A DNA stretch of 64,000 bases from positions 496,001 to 560,000 of the forward strand of contig JAPNXP010000004.1 of assembly GCA_028753945.1 (NCBI GenBank). Direction: 5' to 3'. The first letter of the stretch is position 1. Every line of letters starts with the position of its first letter. A model generated the notes under the pieces. That model worked only from the letters and a program-made list of their open reading frames with translations. It did not search any database and was not told where the DNA came from. The DNA is from Hexactinellida sp. DTS-2022. Its lineage: Eukaryota; Porifera; Hexactinellida. The position numbers and the translations under genes were made by a program. This document shows, piece by piece, positions 1 to 10,610 of this stretch.

Positions 1-449
1 TCTGAAAGGGTATATAGTAACTGTGTTGATTAGGAATCTGCCGGTAAAACTCTGTTAATATGTAGCTGAGTTGAGAGTGACCCAGTGATTCCGAAATTGG
101 GATTTTCGCCGATTCGATGGGTTTTATATTTAACTCAGATGGAACAAACTATACAATCGGGACTTGGATCGATTAATGGATGGAGGTTAATGGAGGTAAA
201 ATATGCTTATGGAGTCAGTAATTGAAAGACTAAATTTAGTCTCGTACACGGTCTGTGATTATGTGATAGCGAACTGATACCTCTCTATAAGGAACGAGAT
301 TATGATCCCATAGGAGCACATGCATTAGTTCGAACTTTCATTAAGTTATTAGTTCGAATTTGTTCAAATGTCGTTAGTTGGAATCTACTAGTTATGAAAT
401 ATTAAATAGGTCGAGTGATTAGTCTTTATTTATTGGATAATATGCATAT
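1..449. other. AT-rich sequence, no gene recognised
   Basis: No reading frame of note and no recognisable repeat terminus. It ends at the left terminus of the inverted-repeat element beginning at 450. Confidence 0.5.
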
Positions 450-1586
450 GGCCTGTTGTATGACAGTTCTACTACCGAATTACTACCTCTATTACTATTA
501 CCATGGATGTTCTCTATCCATGACAGAATTACTGGGAGTATGACAACTCGCATCACGACAATTCGCAACACGACAACTCGCAACACCGATAACTGGCAAC
601 ACCGACAACTGGCAACGCGACAACTTGCAACAAATCTGATTGGACAATTAATGAACTCGTACAATGTTGGAATTGTCCGTTGCGAGTTGTCGTGTTGCGA
701 ATTGTCGTGATGCGAGTTGTCGAACTCCCAGAATTACTACCCTTTGATCTTGACTTGACTATTACTATGCACTTTTAATGGTTTCTTTCTTTCTTCTACT
801 TGACTAAATACAAACAGTTGTATACATAGAAAATGGTAATTCATTTATATTATTTATTCTACTCATCAATTTAAGAAAGTACACAAATTATAGTGTTGAT
901 TCAAGAAATTACATACAATAATGAATATCTCTGAAATCTGAATATTAAAAAAAAAAGAATGTGAATTTTATTTCCCATGTAATTTTGCCGAGCGATTTAT
1001 TGAACTCAACAAAATTCGCGAGACGAAATTTTAAAATGCGTGCCTCAGGCTATCAACTTGGTGAAGTTATTGACATGATACATAGTCGTACTACAACTTT
1101 TTTTTACACAGTCAGCTTCAGTAATGCAATGATTATTGAGTAGAGCGATACGGTTTTTGACAGCTATTATATATATTCTCAGATTTCCCAATAGGTTATG
1201 TATTGTTAAATCCATTAAAAGGTCCTATTTTCGATGTTAGAATAATTATCTATTTGCTATACCGTTCACAATGCTATATGAATACGGGGAAGGCGGATAT
1301 GGAAATGTCAATTATATAGATAATTGAGCAAGTCAAATTCAATAAAATTTTTTAAGATACAAGTAAATATTTCCTATATATGAAATACATACTGTTTGTA
1401 TTTAGTCAAAGTAGAAGAAAGAAAGAAACCATTAAAAGTGCATAGTAATAGTTGATGAGAACTCAAGTCATGATCAAAGGGTAGTAATTCTGTCCTGTAA
1501 GGTAGTAAATCTGTGATGGTTACTAGTAATAGAGGTAGTATCCGTAGTAAGTCTGTCATGGTAGTAAAACTGTCATACAACTGGCC
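450..1586. mobile_element. Long-terminal-inverted-repeat (foldback/MULE-like) element
   Basis: The left end (from 450, GGCCTGTTGTATGACAGTT) matches the reverse complement of the right end (to 1586, GGCCAGTTGTATGACAGTT). The match continues through 'actacctctattacta' and on into a block reading 'ggtttctttctttcttct' at about 780-800, whose complement lies at about 1410-1440. The arms are therefore over 150 bp long once the insertion at 534-729 is discounted. No transposase is visible, and no clean target duplication could be identified. Confidence 0.7.
534..729. mobile_element. Nested MULE-like foldback MITE with 9-bp TSD
   Basis: About 196 bp inserted in the left arm of the 450-1586 element. 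It starts GGGAGTATGACAACTCGCAT and ends with the near-complement; the inverted arms are roughly 50 bp. It is flanked by the direct repeat AGAATTACT (525-533 and 730-738). Long arms, a GGG start and a 9-bp duplication fit Mutator-like elements. The short frames crossing it are by-products of the inverted repeat. Confidence 0.65.
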
Positions 1587-2909
1587 TAAATATCATAAAC
1601 TTGATAAACAACAACAACAAATTACTCAATTCAATCCGATTCAACTAACACATATTAGATAGGAATCCGCTTATGGAGTCATTATACAAAGTACGTTCTG
1701 TAACTGATATCCCATTGGTCAACTGACCAGCTCTTTCTTATAGGCAGATGTGTGTATTTATATATATAGTGAATAGGATAGTTAGTTACTGTTAATTTAT
1801 TGAATTGAAACTAAGAAATAATCTCAAAAGAAAAGAGACATCTGAAGTGTAATAATTATCGACATAACTATTGGCACACTAAGTAGCTAGTTAACACAGC
1901 AAGTGAGTTAAATTACATTATTTATGTACATAACAGATTATTGATATAATAATACAAAAATCTCTTGAAAATAATTAGGGTCCGTTCAAATGATAATTTG
2001 TAACACAAAATCCCCAAAATTATACACCCCCCTCACCTCCCTATATCACGCTTTTAAAATAATTTTGTGTAAGATGGTCTGTCATACATTTGCTGCAATT
2101 TAATTGGTGCGACTCGACTCATTTGGGAACTATTGGCCCATATGATTATGACTTTGTTAGAATTATATATTGATTATTATTTGTGTTGTCTGCGGAGAAA
2201 TTTTATCAAATATATTCCATAGATTTATTGTCAAACCAAGTGGAACTAACTTCTACATCAACATTCCAGAAAATCTCATCAAGTGAGTTTACATACAAAA
2301 ATTAAAAATATAATTTTAAATGCAATCTCATATTTTGCATTAAAGAAGTGGTTCATAAGCTCTAGGCACTCGCTTTTTTGTCCACTATTTTTGTCAAAGC
2401 GAGGTGTACATTGAATTCTGTTCTTATAATTACTATAATAGAGAACTAGTTTATTGTTAAGCAATATTAAAAGCATTAAACAGAAACACTTGTTGTGCCC
2501 AATTAATACGTGTATATAGTATATTATCTTTCGTAGACGTCAGGGGTTATTTTAAGGATTTTTTATAACTTCACATCTCCGAAAATGTACGAGTATATTA
2601 AGTCACCGAGCGATCACGTCCGCCAATTCTTCCTTTTACTACCCAGGTCTTTTATCTAACTATGTAGTGAAAGCGTTAATGATGTATTATTTTATAAAAT
2701 AGCAACATGTTTAGCTACATACTTGAGGGTTCTAAAATGATTTCTTAATGATCCTGAAGTGATAGTATCTAAAGTTGTGTCAGATTTACTATGTTCGAAC
2801 ACATTTTTTATACTTCACATTTTGCAATTTATTACTACACAAAATCAATTATTACTTCACATTTCTCCGGTTATCGGAGCTTAAAATAATTATCCCCTGG
2901 TAGACGTAC

Positions 2910-3085
2910 ATAAACGTTAATGAATAATAACGAGTAGAATCGCAATATTAATAAGTTAATTGTAAGTTTAGATATAGTCGACTAATTATTGAATACGCAT
3001 AATCTCGTGTGATCGGATTTGAATGCTAATGAACAACATCATTATCCGTTGCTAATCTCGGTTAGTTACCTAACATCACTTCCCC
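2910..3085. repeat. Direct repeat, copy 1 (partner 4365-4500)
   Basis: Shares long stretches with 4365-4500, including 'aagttaattgtaagt', 'tagtcgactaatta' and 'cattatccgttg'. A shorter shared tract, 'gttgtgcccaa.taatacg', precedes each copy (about 2493 and 4276). Confidence 0.65.
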
Positions 3086-3092
3086 CGTATAT

Positions 3093-3640
3093 GGGGAGTT
3101 GTCGTCTCTGTACCGGATTGGTAGTCTCGTACTGCGTGTGGGTAGATGGTATCGACGTGGGGTAGAGTTCCTCTGCAGCGGAGGTCATTTATGTAACTGT
3201 CTAAGCGGCTTGGGGTTGACTCTGGATTTTCCAAAAATCGAGTCGTTGTTCTCGTAACTCTGGTACACTTTTACTGCTCTCGCGTTCAAGAGGAGCAGGT
3301 TGGCGACTGGAAGGCGTGCTCAGTTTGCATCGGTCTAAATCAACATTCCCTGGCGCGACTGTCCCACAGCGACTACCACGTTCGGCCCTCTCACTTTCGG
3401 TATAGTGTCATGGAAGCATTTGGGCTTAAACATGTCTGCCACATCGGCGGATCATAGGTTCCAAGTGGTGTCGCCACCACTCAAGGGTTTCAGCCCTCAT
3501 AGGCCTCATTAGGATGACGGTCCAGTACTCTACCGTTCGTACGTTTCACCTGCGACCGTTATGCCAGACCTCGTCCAGAAAAGGAGGACTAGAGGACAGT
3601 ACTAGTATTGAACATTCCCAACTGTCCTAAGGTACTAGAA
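3093..3640. repeat. GC-richer interspersed repeat, unclassified
   Basis: Visibly richer in G+C than its surroundings. The tract 'aagtggtgtcgccaccactc' near 3452 recurs in reverse complement near 29840-29870, followed in both by a GGTTTC...GCCTCAT-type tract. This may be part of the LINE family that decays at 26.5-29.6 kb, but I cannot place it in a reading frame with confidence. Confidence 0.45.
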
Positions 3641-4364
3641 TATGAATTTTGTATTCCTAAAATTTAGTCTTGTATTACTCTACGGGGATTTTCGGAAGTT
3701 TTCGCGCTCCTCAACACAAACATATCCCAATTTACCCGCCGCAATGGTCATTGGGATGATGGTTCTCTCGGTCCAGTCTTGTGTTTGTTCTTCGCACTTG
3801 TGGCAACACTGTAGCGCGAAAACTAATAGACCATCCCATGTAAGTTTCCTTCACAATAAACGTTGTACGTTTAGTTATATGGTGTGCTTGTTGTGCATTA
3901 TGTTAAGTTTCTCATAACTTCTGTTACCAAAATGTTCCTATTACGTATAAAGTCGACCATCATATATTGTTAAGTGTTGGCAGTTGAAACGTCCTCTAAT
4001 TTAATGTCCAAATTTCCAACACCTGCTCGCGTGCGAATTTCATCGCCTGATCCTTTAATTGTTCTTTTGGAACTCTCCCTTTGGATCATGTTGCATTCGT
4101 AGCCAAATTAGTGGTCAACTACCAAATATACTTTGCGTGCTGCTTTTTTTTTAGTCGTTGAATTCCGTAACATATGGCGGTCCGGGCACATCATTCGATT
4201 TCATAGGCCGCATAGCCTATATGCCTTGGATTTAAGATTTTCATCAATGAAACAGTTCTATAATCGTTAGTATTGTGTTGTGCCCAAATAATACGTTTGA
4301 TAATTATGTAGAATCAGAAGATTTATTATCGGTCATATTACTCATATACGTATATACAATCATT

Positions 4365-4500
4365 CTTGGATAATAACGATTAGATATTGCAGTAGTGGTA
4401 AGTTAATTGTAAGTCTATAGTCGACTAATTAGTTGCTAATGAACAGCAGCATTATCCGTTGAAGGCGTTGCTAATCTCGTTTATTTAACTAACACTCGCT
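4365..4500. repeat. Direct repeat, copy 2 (partner 2910-3085)
   Basis: Same tracts as copy 1. The 3093-3640 GC-richer block lies between the two copies, so that interval may have been gained by insertion or the flank duplicated. Confidence 0.65.
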
Positions 4501-5003
4501 ATTTAAAATCGTGTTTACTAATATTAAATATCCAAGGAAAACAATAAGTTCCATAGGAATGTGTGGGAATTCACAAGGGTATTTAAACCCCAGCACAGGT
4601 TCTACCAATTTCAGGGTAATTGATTAAAATCCCAATTTAATTTACAGCTTAAAAAATAATTATAAAACTATTGGGGTTACTCCAATCTTTGGTCATGGGA
4701 GTTAGCATTTGTTTCGGTTCTTCAATTTTATTTGTTGAGTGAAAGTTGGTAACAGAAGATGATTCCTATTTTCCCATTCAATTCAAAGAAAAAATACATC
4801 AACGAAGTCAGGTCTACTTATCTGCACATTATTAAAATATTTTTATTAAGGACAAGCCTTATGATCCCAATTTAACAACTTAAATAGCGTATACTTATTA
4901 TTTAGTTGAGTTCGCTTAGTATAAAGTCAATCCAATGAAGTTTAAAAACACAAATGTTGTGTTTGCTTGTTTCTTAATTGTCCGGGTGATATTAAATAGA
5001 AAC

Positions 5004-5200
5004 ATAGTTTGGTTCTTTTATTATGAACATACAGGGACTAAAATTGCCTTCATAATAGACTTCACAATAAGCGAACTCAACATAATACAAACCCGATGTA
5101 TATTGTTAATTAGGACCATAGGGATAGTTTATAATAAATGTTTACATAGTATTAATTATGCCTCCGAAAAATTGTTCACAATAAGCAGGCCTGCGGTCAA
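5004..5200. mobile_element. Degenerate pogo/Tigger-like MITE
   Basis: Resembles the complete copy at 52046-52237: 'ggttcttttattatgaaca' near the left end, 'caataagcgaactcaac' in the middle and 'caataagcaggcctg' at the right. The 98-aa frame at 4935-5231 is only this repeat read through. Confidence 0.6.
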
Positions 5201-5438
5201 TAAAATACTAAATGCAAAAATAATTGAATAGTTAACTCAGTAATTCGTTGCGATTGAGTAGTCAGTAACGAAATTACCAAGATCCTAGAGCAATTTATGA
5301 GTTCAAATTTTATGATATTCAATGCACTAATATATCAAATAGGATATTAAATGGTGCGGTTGTGAGTGTATCGGCTGTATGCAGTCGATACCCAGAGCGC
5401 ATATGGGTAGTGTTACTGTTCAGTTTTTATAGACTGAG

Positions 5439-8400
5439 ATGGCCAAGTACGTGAAAGGAGTAAGGGCCGCTATGAAGCAATTATCGAAAGAATTAACCCA
5501 AAACGACATCGAGAAAATCCAAGTTTTGCTCCCAATTCCAACTCGAATAATCGAAACAGTGAAAGCAAGCAACGAACCAGGCATTGAATTAATTCATCAG
5601 TTGAAAGATTGGGAGGAATTTAACCCCAAAGAGTTCATGCGAGTACTCGAACAGATAAACAACAGAGAATTGCTATCTCTAGCCAAGAAGATACCTTGGC
5701 TAAACGCATCAGCCACACAGCAGGTCGCAACAGAAAAAAAGACAGCGCACACGTTCATAACTCTGTTACGAGATATAGCAGTGAATGACTGGAGAACAAT
5801 CGCATACGATATTACAAAGAGCCAAAACATAGAAGAGATACTGAATTGCTGCATCCAAGAAGGAATAGTCACTAAAGATCTATCTGTGTTGTGTGACGTC
5901 ATGACAGAAATAGAAAGAGACGATTTGGTACCGAGAATCCAAAACTATGCATCCGTATTCGAAGGTTTAAGCGAAGAGGAATTCAAAACTAAGCTCTTGT
6001 CAGAGATAGAATACGAAGAAGAAGATAACCATCCCCAATGGATGAGGAAACTGAGGGAGTATATGCTACTGCAGAACAAAGAAGTTAGCGTTATACTTGA
6101 CAGAGAAATGGTTGCATTGGAATCTGTGTATACTCCACTCACTGTCATAAAGCAAGAAACAGGTAGAATTAAACCAGAGGAAGAGACCACCGTTAATGAG
6201 ATAGAATTCCTGAGAAAAATGAAATATTACGGAGGGAGATCAGGCACGGTTGACTTTGAATCTCATCTTACCCATTGCAGAACTGAGAAACCAGAAGTAT
6301 GGACGCTAATAGGGAATCCAGGTTGCGGCAAGACCTTCCTTTGCAAATACGCAGGGTACAACTACGGAATGGATAATATCGAGAACTTCCAGTATCTCCT
6401 GTGCATTCCCTGCAGAGACACAGAATGGCATGAGATTGAGGTGGCCAGACAAGAGGACAAGGAAATCAACAAATACATACGCAGATGGCTGCGCATCAGT
6501 CTGCCACTCGGCGTGGGATGGGCAGAGTCCCTGACAAGATACCTAATGAGGACAGGAGGGGAGAGTCTCCTCTTGATCATAGACGGACTCGACGAGTTCA
6601 TTAAGACTGTCCCATTTGATACCACACTACTTTACCTCCTCCTGCAAAAGCGAATCCTACCTAGCGCTACAATCCTACTCACCAGCAGACCAGGGGCTTG
6701 GTCAAACGTATTCACACAATTCGGGAATGAAATGAAAATTAACAAACATTATCAGGTCCTTGGGTTCTCGCCAGAGAACCGAGATGCATACTTCACAAAG
6801 AGAATGACAACTGAATCCAAACTGGAAGAAACACAAAAGTTATTCCAGAGACACGAAGAACTGAACCTCCTGGCCCTGGTACCTGTTAATGCGAGTCTGT
6901 TCACTGCTCTGTTCAACGACACAGAAGATATACTAGCTCAGACAGTAACAGACGTGTATCAAGAGCTCATAACCTATATGGTGAGGAGACAGCTGCACAG
7001 AATGGGACTAAAGAGGTACATTAAAGTGTCCCGCATCAGTGACTTCGCCCCAGAAATAAAAGAATCCATCAGTGCCATAGGGCAGGATGCCTATAAGGGC
7101 ATTTATGACAGAGAGCTCGTCTGTAAGGACGATGTCACTCTATATTTGGGAGATAAGCAATACCAGTGTGAGAGACTTGGATTAATGCAGGAACATTTCG
7201 TAGTGCTTAATTTGGTGGGTCGAGTTAAGGTGTGGGTATACGCACACTTAACACTGCAAGAATTCATGTCCGCACTCTGGCTTAGTTACCAGAAATGGAC
7301 TCAGCAATGTATGATCATTCGCTACCTGGTATCCTCTAATGAGTTGTTTGTCATGTTTAGAATGGTAATTAGATTCGCGTGTGGAATCTTGTGCGACAGA
7401 TCTATAGCTATGCAAACAATCCTCTGCAAGAAGCTAATTCCTTATACTGTCAAAGACATTCCTATGTTCTATCAGCTAGGGTATCATGATAAAACACTTG
7501 CTTTAACCAATTGGTTTGAATTCTCGCGCACTTTTCTGGAATTATTTTCAATAATATTCGAATCAAAACCAGTTTCCTCGCTACTTAGCCATGTTAAGCA
7601 TATCCTGCCTGAACCCTTGCACTGTTACTTTGTATCAGCTGTCTCCCCAAATGAGTGGTACACATTCCTACTATCATTGCCACACCTGCCACATATTCAA
7701 ATAATATTCATTGATGTGCGTTTTATCTCCACTGAACAGTTCCATTCTCTCATATCACGAATAGACCAATGCAGTCTCAACTATCTTGCTTTGACATTTT
7801 TTCAGAAAGACACTTCTACAATCCTATCTTATACCAGCATTATCTCCTCTAGTATGCCAGCTCATATTAAGATTAGTATTGAACTAAATCATTGTAACAG
7901 CATTAAGGATTCAGATATCCTATTCCCTCCTCCAGCCAATCAATTCACTGGGTCACTGAGTATTCGCTATACCGAACTATCTAAGGTATGTATTACAAAT
8001 CTGATTAGCAAGTTCTCTTCCATTGACTACTTTTGTTCTTATAATGATCAACCTAACTGGTTAGCCTACGAATTACTAACACGCTATAAACCTAGTATCG
8101 GATTGTTCTTTTGGGTATCAAGGTTTGATATCTCCCCGTCCATATTTTCACCCCACTCTTCGCTACAAGAGATACACCTACAGACATCAGATCCCTACTC
8201 ATGCCTACCTCAGCTAAATTCCCTCTGCAACCTAACATATCTAGCAATAGTGCCAACTGATACGTCACCTAATCATGAATCCTATGGAGATATTCTCATA
8301 CAGCTAATCAATAGGAACAGTAGTACTCTGAGAGTAATAAAGTTAAGCCGTTTATACAGTATAGGAATTAACTGCTGGGATAGTATACTAGCTCATATAC

Positions 8401-8807
8401 AGCATTGTAATAAGCTAATTGATCTACAGATCTCGGAGCTTCTATCATTTGTTGATAAGGATATTATGTCCAGGAATACATCTGTCGATTATCTACAGTC
8501 ATTACTCAGGTTACACCTGTCGCGTATCACAATATCATCATCAGAACTGTATACACTGTGTGATGGCTTAGCTTATAGTCCTGTTATTAAGGATATAAAA
8601 ATTAGACGTTGTGAACTCGACTCAACTTCTTGTGTGCAATTCATTCATCTCATTCCTACATTACCTCAGTTAAAGAAGCTGGATATTTCAGGGAATAAGT
8701 TATCATATCCAGATTCTACTCAAATTGAGATACTGAGACAAACAGCTGAAGAGTATTCCGTGGAGTGTGATACTGCTACTTCCGTAAAACGATCGACGGA
8801 TTTATAA
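5439..8807 (+). CDS. NOD-like receptor: tandem death-effector-like domains, NACHT ATPase, C-terminal LRRs
   Basis: Cytosolic STAND-class innate immune sensor by family; an uninterrupted 1122-aa frame in one exon. Residues 10-88 and 103-171 each look like a death-effector fold. The second carries the canonical ERDDL (RxDL) motif at 159-163; the first has the weaker NNRELL at 74-79. The NACHT module has Walker A GNPGCGKT (292-299), Walker B LLLIIDGLDEF (377-387) and sensor-1 TSRPGAW (415-421). The NACHT-associated helical region follows, with HLTLQEF at 603-609. Residues from about 750 to 1110 are degenerate leucine-rich repeats, clearest near the end (LKKLDISGNKL). The start ATG has a purine at -3 and G at +4. 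The ligand is unknown; death-effector domains suggest caspase-8/FADD-type signalling partners (inference). No signal peptide or membrane segment is visible. Confidence 0.9.
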   Translation: MAKYVKGVRAAMKQLSKELTQNDIEKIQVLLPIPTRIIETVKASNEPGIELIHQLKDWEEFNPKEFMRVLEQINNRELLSLAKKIPWLNASATQQVATEKKTAHTFITLLRDIAVNDWRTIAYDITKSQNIEEILNCCIQEGIVTKDLSVLCDVMTEIERDDLVPRIQNYASVFEGLSEEEFKTKLLSEIEYEEEDNHPQWMRKLREYMLLQNKEVSVILDREMVALESVYTPLTVIKQETGRIKPEEETTVNEIEFLRKMKYYGGRSGTVDFESHLTHCRTEKPEVWTLIGNPGCGKTFLCKYAGYNYGMDNIENFQYLLCIPCRDTEWHEIEVARQEDKEINKYIRRWLRISLPLGVGWAESLTRYLMRTGGESLLLIIDGLDEFIKTVPFDTTLLYLLLQKRILPSATILLTSRPGAWSNVFTQFGNEMKINKHYQVLGFSPENRDAYFTKRMTTESKLEETQKLFQRHEELNLLALVPVNASLFTALFNDTEDILAQTVTDVYQELITYMVRRQLHRMGLKRYIKVSRISDFAPEIKESISAIGQDAYKGIYDRELVCKDDVTLYLGDKQYQCERLGLMQEHFVVLNLVGRVKVWVYAHLTLQEFMSALWLSYQKWTQQCMIIRYLVSSNELFVMFRMVIRFACGILCDRSIAMQTILCKKLIPYTVKDIPMFYQLGYHDKTLALTNWFEFSRTFLELFSIIFESKPVSSLLSHVKHILPEPLHCYFVSAVSPNEWYTFLLSLPHLPHIQIIFIDVRFISTEQFHSLISRIDQCSLNYLALTFFQKDTSTILSYTSIISSSMPAHIKISIELNHCNSIKDSDILFPPPANQFTGSLSIRYTELSKVCITNLISKFSSIDYFCSYNDQPNWLAYELLTRYKPSIGLFFWVSRFDISPSIFSPHSSLQEIHLQTSDPYSCLPQLNSLCNLTYLAIVPTDTSPNHESYGDILIQLINRNSSTLRVIKLSRLYSIGINCWDSILAHIQHCNKLIDLQISELLSFVDKDIMSRNTSVDYLQSLLRLHLSRITISSSELYTLCDGLAYSPVIKDIKIRRCELDSTSCVQFIHLIPTLPQLKKLDISGNKLSYPDSTQIEILRQTAEEYSVECDTATSVKRSTDL

Positions 8808-9351
8808 TATTTGAAGTTTGTAAGCTTGTGCATTCATAACTACTCTTTCTTTTTCTTGCTACTGTTTTATTATCAATTGTATGTTTGTTGATCATTTAGT
8901 AGACAAAGTTACAGTGTTGTCATTTTGTTGTTGAATTATTGAGTGACTAGATTCCCTGTAACAGTTGTTTTTCCCTATGAACTGTTGGTATCAAATTTAA
9001 TGTAAATTAATACACTACAAAATAACAAATACAGAAATACATTGGGATACAAAAGAGTTATAAATAAATACGAATAACTAACGAAAGCCAAATAGAATAG
9101 AGATAAGTAGGAATATGTTAGTATAAATAAACAGTACACATAACAATTGCTATTTAGCTCTCTGTATCAGATAGGACTCCTCTGCTCCTGTGGAGGGTCC
9201 TATTTCTGTAGACCGACTTCCCTTGACGGTCCCTTGGCAACTTTATCTCCCTTCCCTCATCGTCTGTTAGCGGATCTGGAAATCGGCAGATATTCCTGAG
9301 AATCGTAGAGGGTTGGCAAAATAATAAAATAATGACAATTCTACAAATAAT

Positions 9352-9566
9352 TAGTGCTGCGAACTGAAACCTGAAATTACAATGTAACTGAAATCCAGCT
9401 GAAATTGATTTTAGCTTTTTTTTAAATCTAAACTGTAACTGTAACTGAAATGTACAATTTCTTAAATGTAACTGTAACTAACTAAAATGTATAATGTATT
9501 CTTCTCCAACTGAAATAAAAACTGATATCGCATTTCTTCAAATTCAATTTCCGGTTCGCAGCACTA
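9352..9566. mobile_element. hAT-like MITE
   Basis: Left end TAGTGCTGCGAACTG and right end CGGTTCGCAGCACTA are inverted copies of about 15 bp with one or two mismatches. The interior consists of degenerate 'aactgtaactg' units. No clear target duplication. Confidence 0.55.
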
Positions 9567-9829
9567 GTGAGGCGACACAAAAAACAAATTAGAAAAATGA
9601 AACTATATGATGCATGATGTTTGCAGACCTTGGATATTGGATAAAAAGAATGCGATTATTTCTGTATTGATTTTTAGTTCGCTTCTTCTAGTAAAAAACG
9701 TTATAGTAGGGTCATACTATAGTTTTATATACCATACTAATACTATAGTTTTTTTTTGCATAGTATTGAAATCGTTCTGATAGAGTTCCGGCCGTACGCG
9801 ATGGCCTGACTAGACAATTGGAGATAGAG

Positions 9830-10260
9830 ATTTGAAATTTAGACAGGGGATAGAGAATTTCCTGGAGATGATCACCTCGAAGCCTGAATTATCAATTTTG
9901 TCTTTGTTTGTCAGATATATCGAAAACTTTTTCCTTATTCCAATGAGCATCGGACTATGTAATAGAGCCTGCATAATCCGACAATTTGGCATTCCACATT
10001 TTCCCCTATCTCAAAGAGTGTCGATAGACTTGTTCTACTGTATATCGAACTTCAAATTTGAAGATGACACATTCCTCGGCTGTCAGGGAGATGTACATTT
10101 CCTAAATTAGCCAGAACTCAAAAATTATAATGTTATATAAACTAGGCTAGTACTGATCTATCCGTAATAGGTAACTACCTATTCATTGATAATACATTTT
10201 CTCTATCCAACTTCAATAATTATTGAGAAAATGAGGGCATTACCTTATAGGGAAATTAAC
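9830..10260. repeat. Interspersed repeat shared with 55040-55300
   Basis: Tracts such as 'tactgatctatccg' and 'cctattcattgataatacat', followed by 'acttcaataat.*ttgag', occur in the same order in both places. Confidence 0.6.
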
Positions 10261-10610
10261 TCATAGCTCATAAACCAAAACCGTTTAAAGTATACAGATT
10301 CAGATCTATAATAATAATAATAATAATTAACTGGAATAGCACGAACCAAACAAACAAATTGAAATGTAAAGATACACAGTACTCACAATAAGTTAACAGA
10401 AAATGCGAATGAGTAACAATTGTAGCTAGTTACAACATACGTAAAATGGTATGTAATATTATAACAGTTTTATTATTAAAAATATAAGAAGTTTGACTAT
10501 TTTTGTGTGTTCAAAATAGCTAACATTTCAATACGGTTAATACGAAGCATTTTTCTAAAGCTGTATTATGGGTAACTAGAATAAAATAGATTAATAGGAT
10601 AATAACGTAA

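Larger units (their letters stand above)
1587..5003. other. Gene-free repeat-rich interval upstream of the NLR
   Basis: No credible coding sequence. It holds a pair of direct repeats (2910-3085 and 4365-4500), a GC-richer repeat block at 3093-3640, and an inverted partial copy of a pogo-like MITE at about 4808-4922. Short frames here (for example 3642-3917) show no domain or codon signature. Confidence 0.5.
8808..10610. other. Interval between NLR and Ig gene; 3' flanks and repeats
   Basis: Holds the NLR 3' flank, a hAT-like MITE (9352-9566), a repeat shared with the 55-kb region (about 9830-10260), a short ATA microsatellite (about 10307-10328) and the AT-rich 3' flank of the minus-strand Ig gene. 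The 92-aa frame at 9832-10110 lies in the repeat and is not supported as a gene. Confidence 0.55.

Noticed and set aside
3642..3917. 91-aa plus-strand ORF
   Set aside because: Short, adjoins a repeat, no recognisable features.
9832..10110. 92-aa plus-strand ORF
   Set aside because: Lies in a repeat shared with the 55-kb region, where the frame is not conserved.
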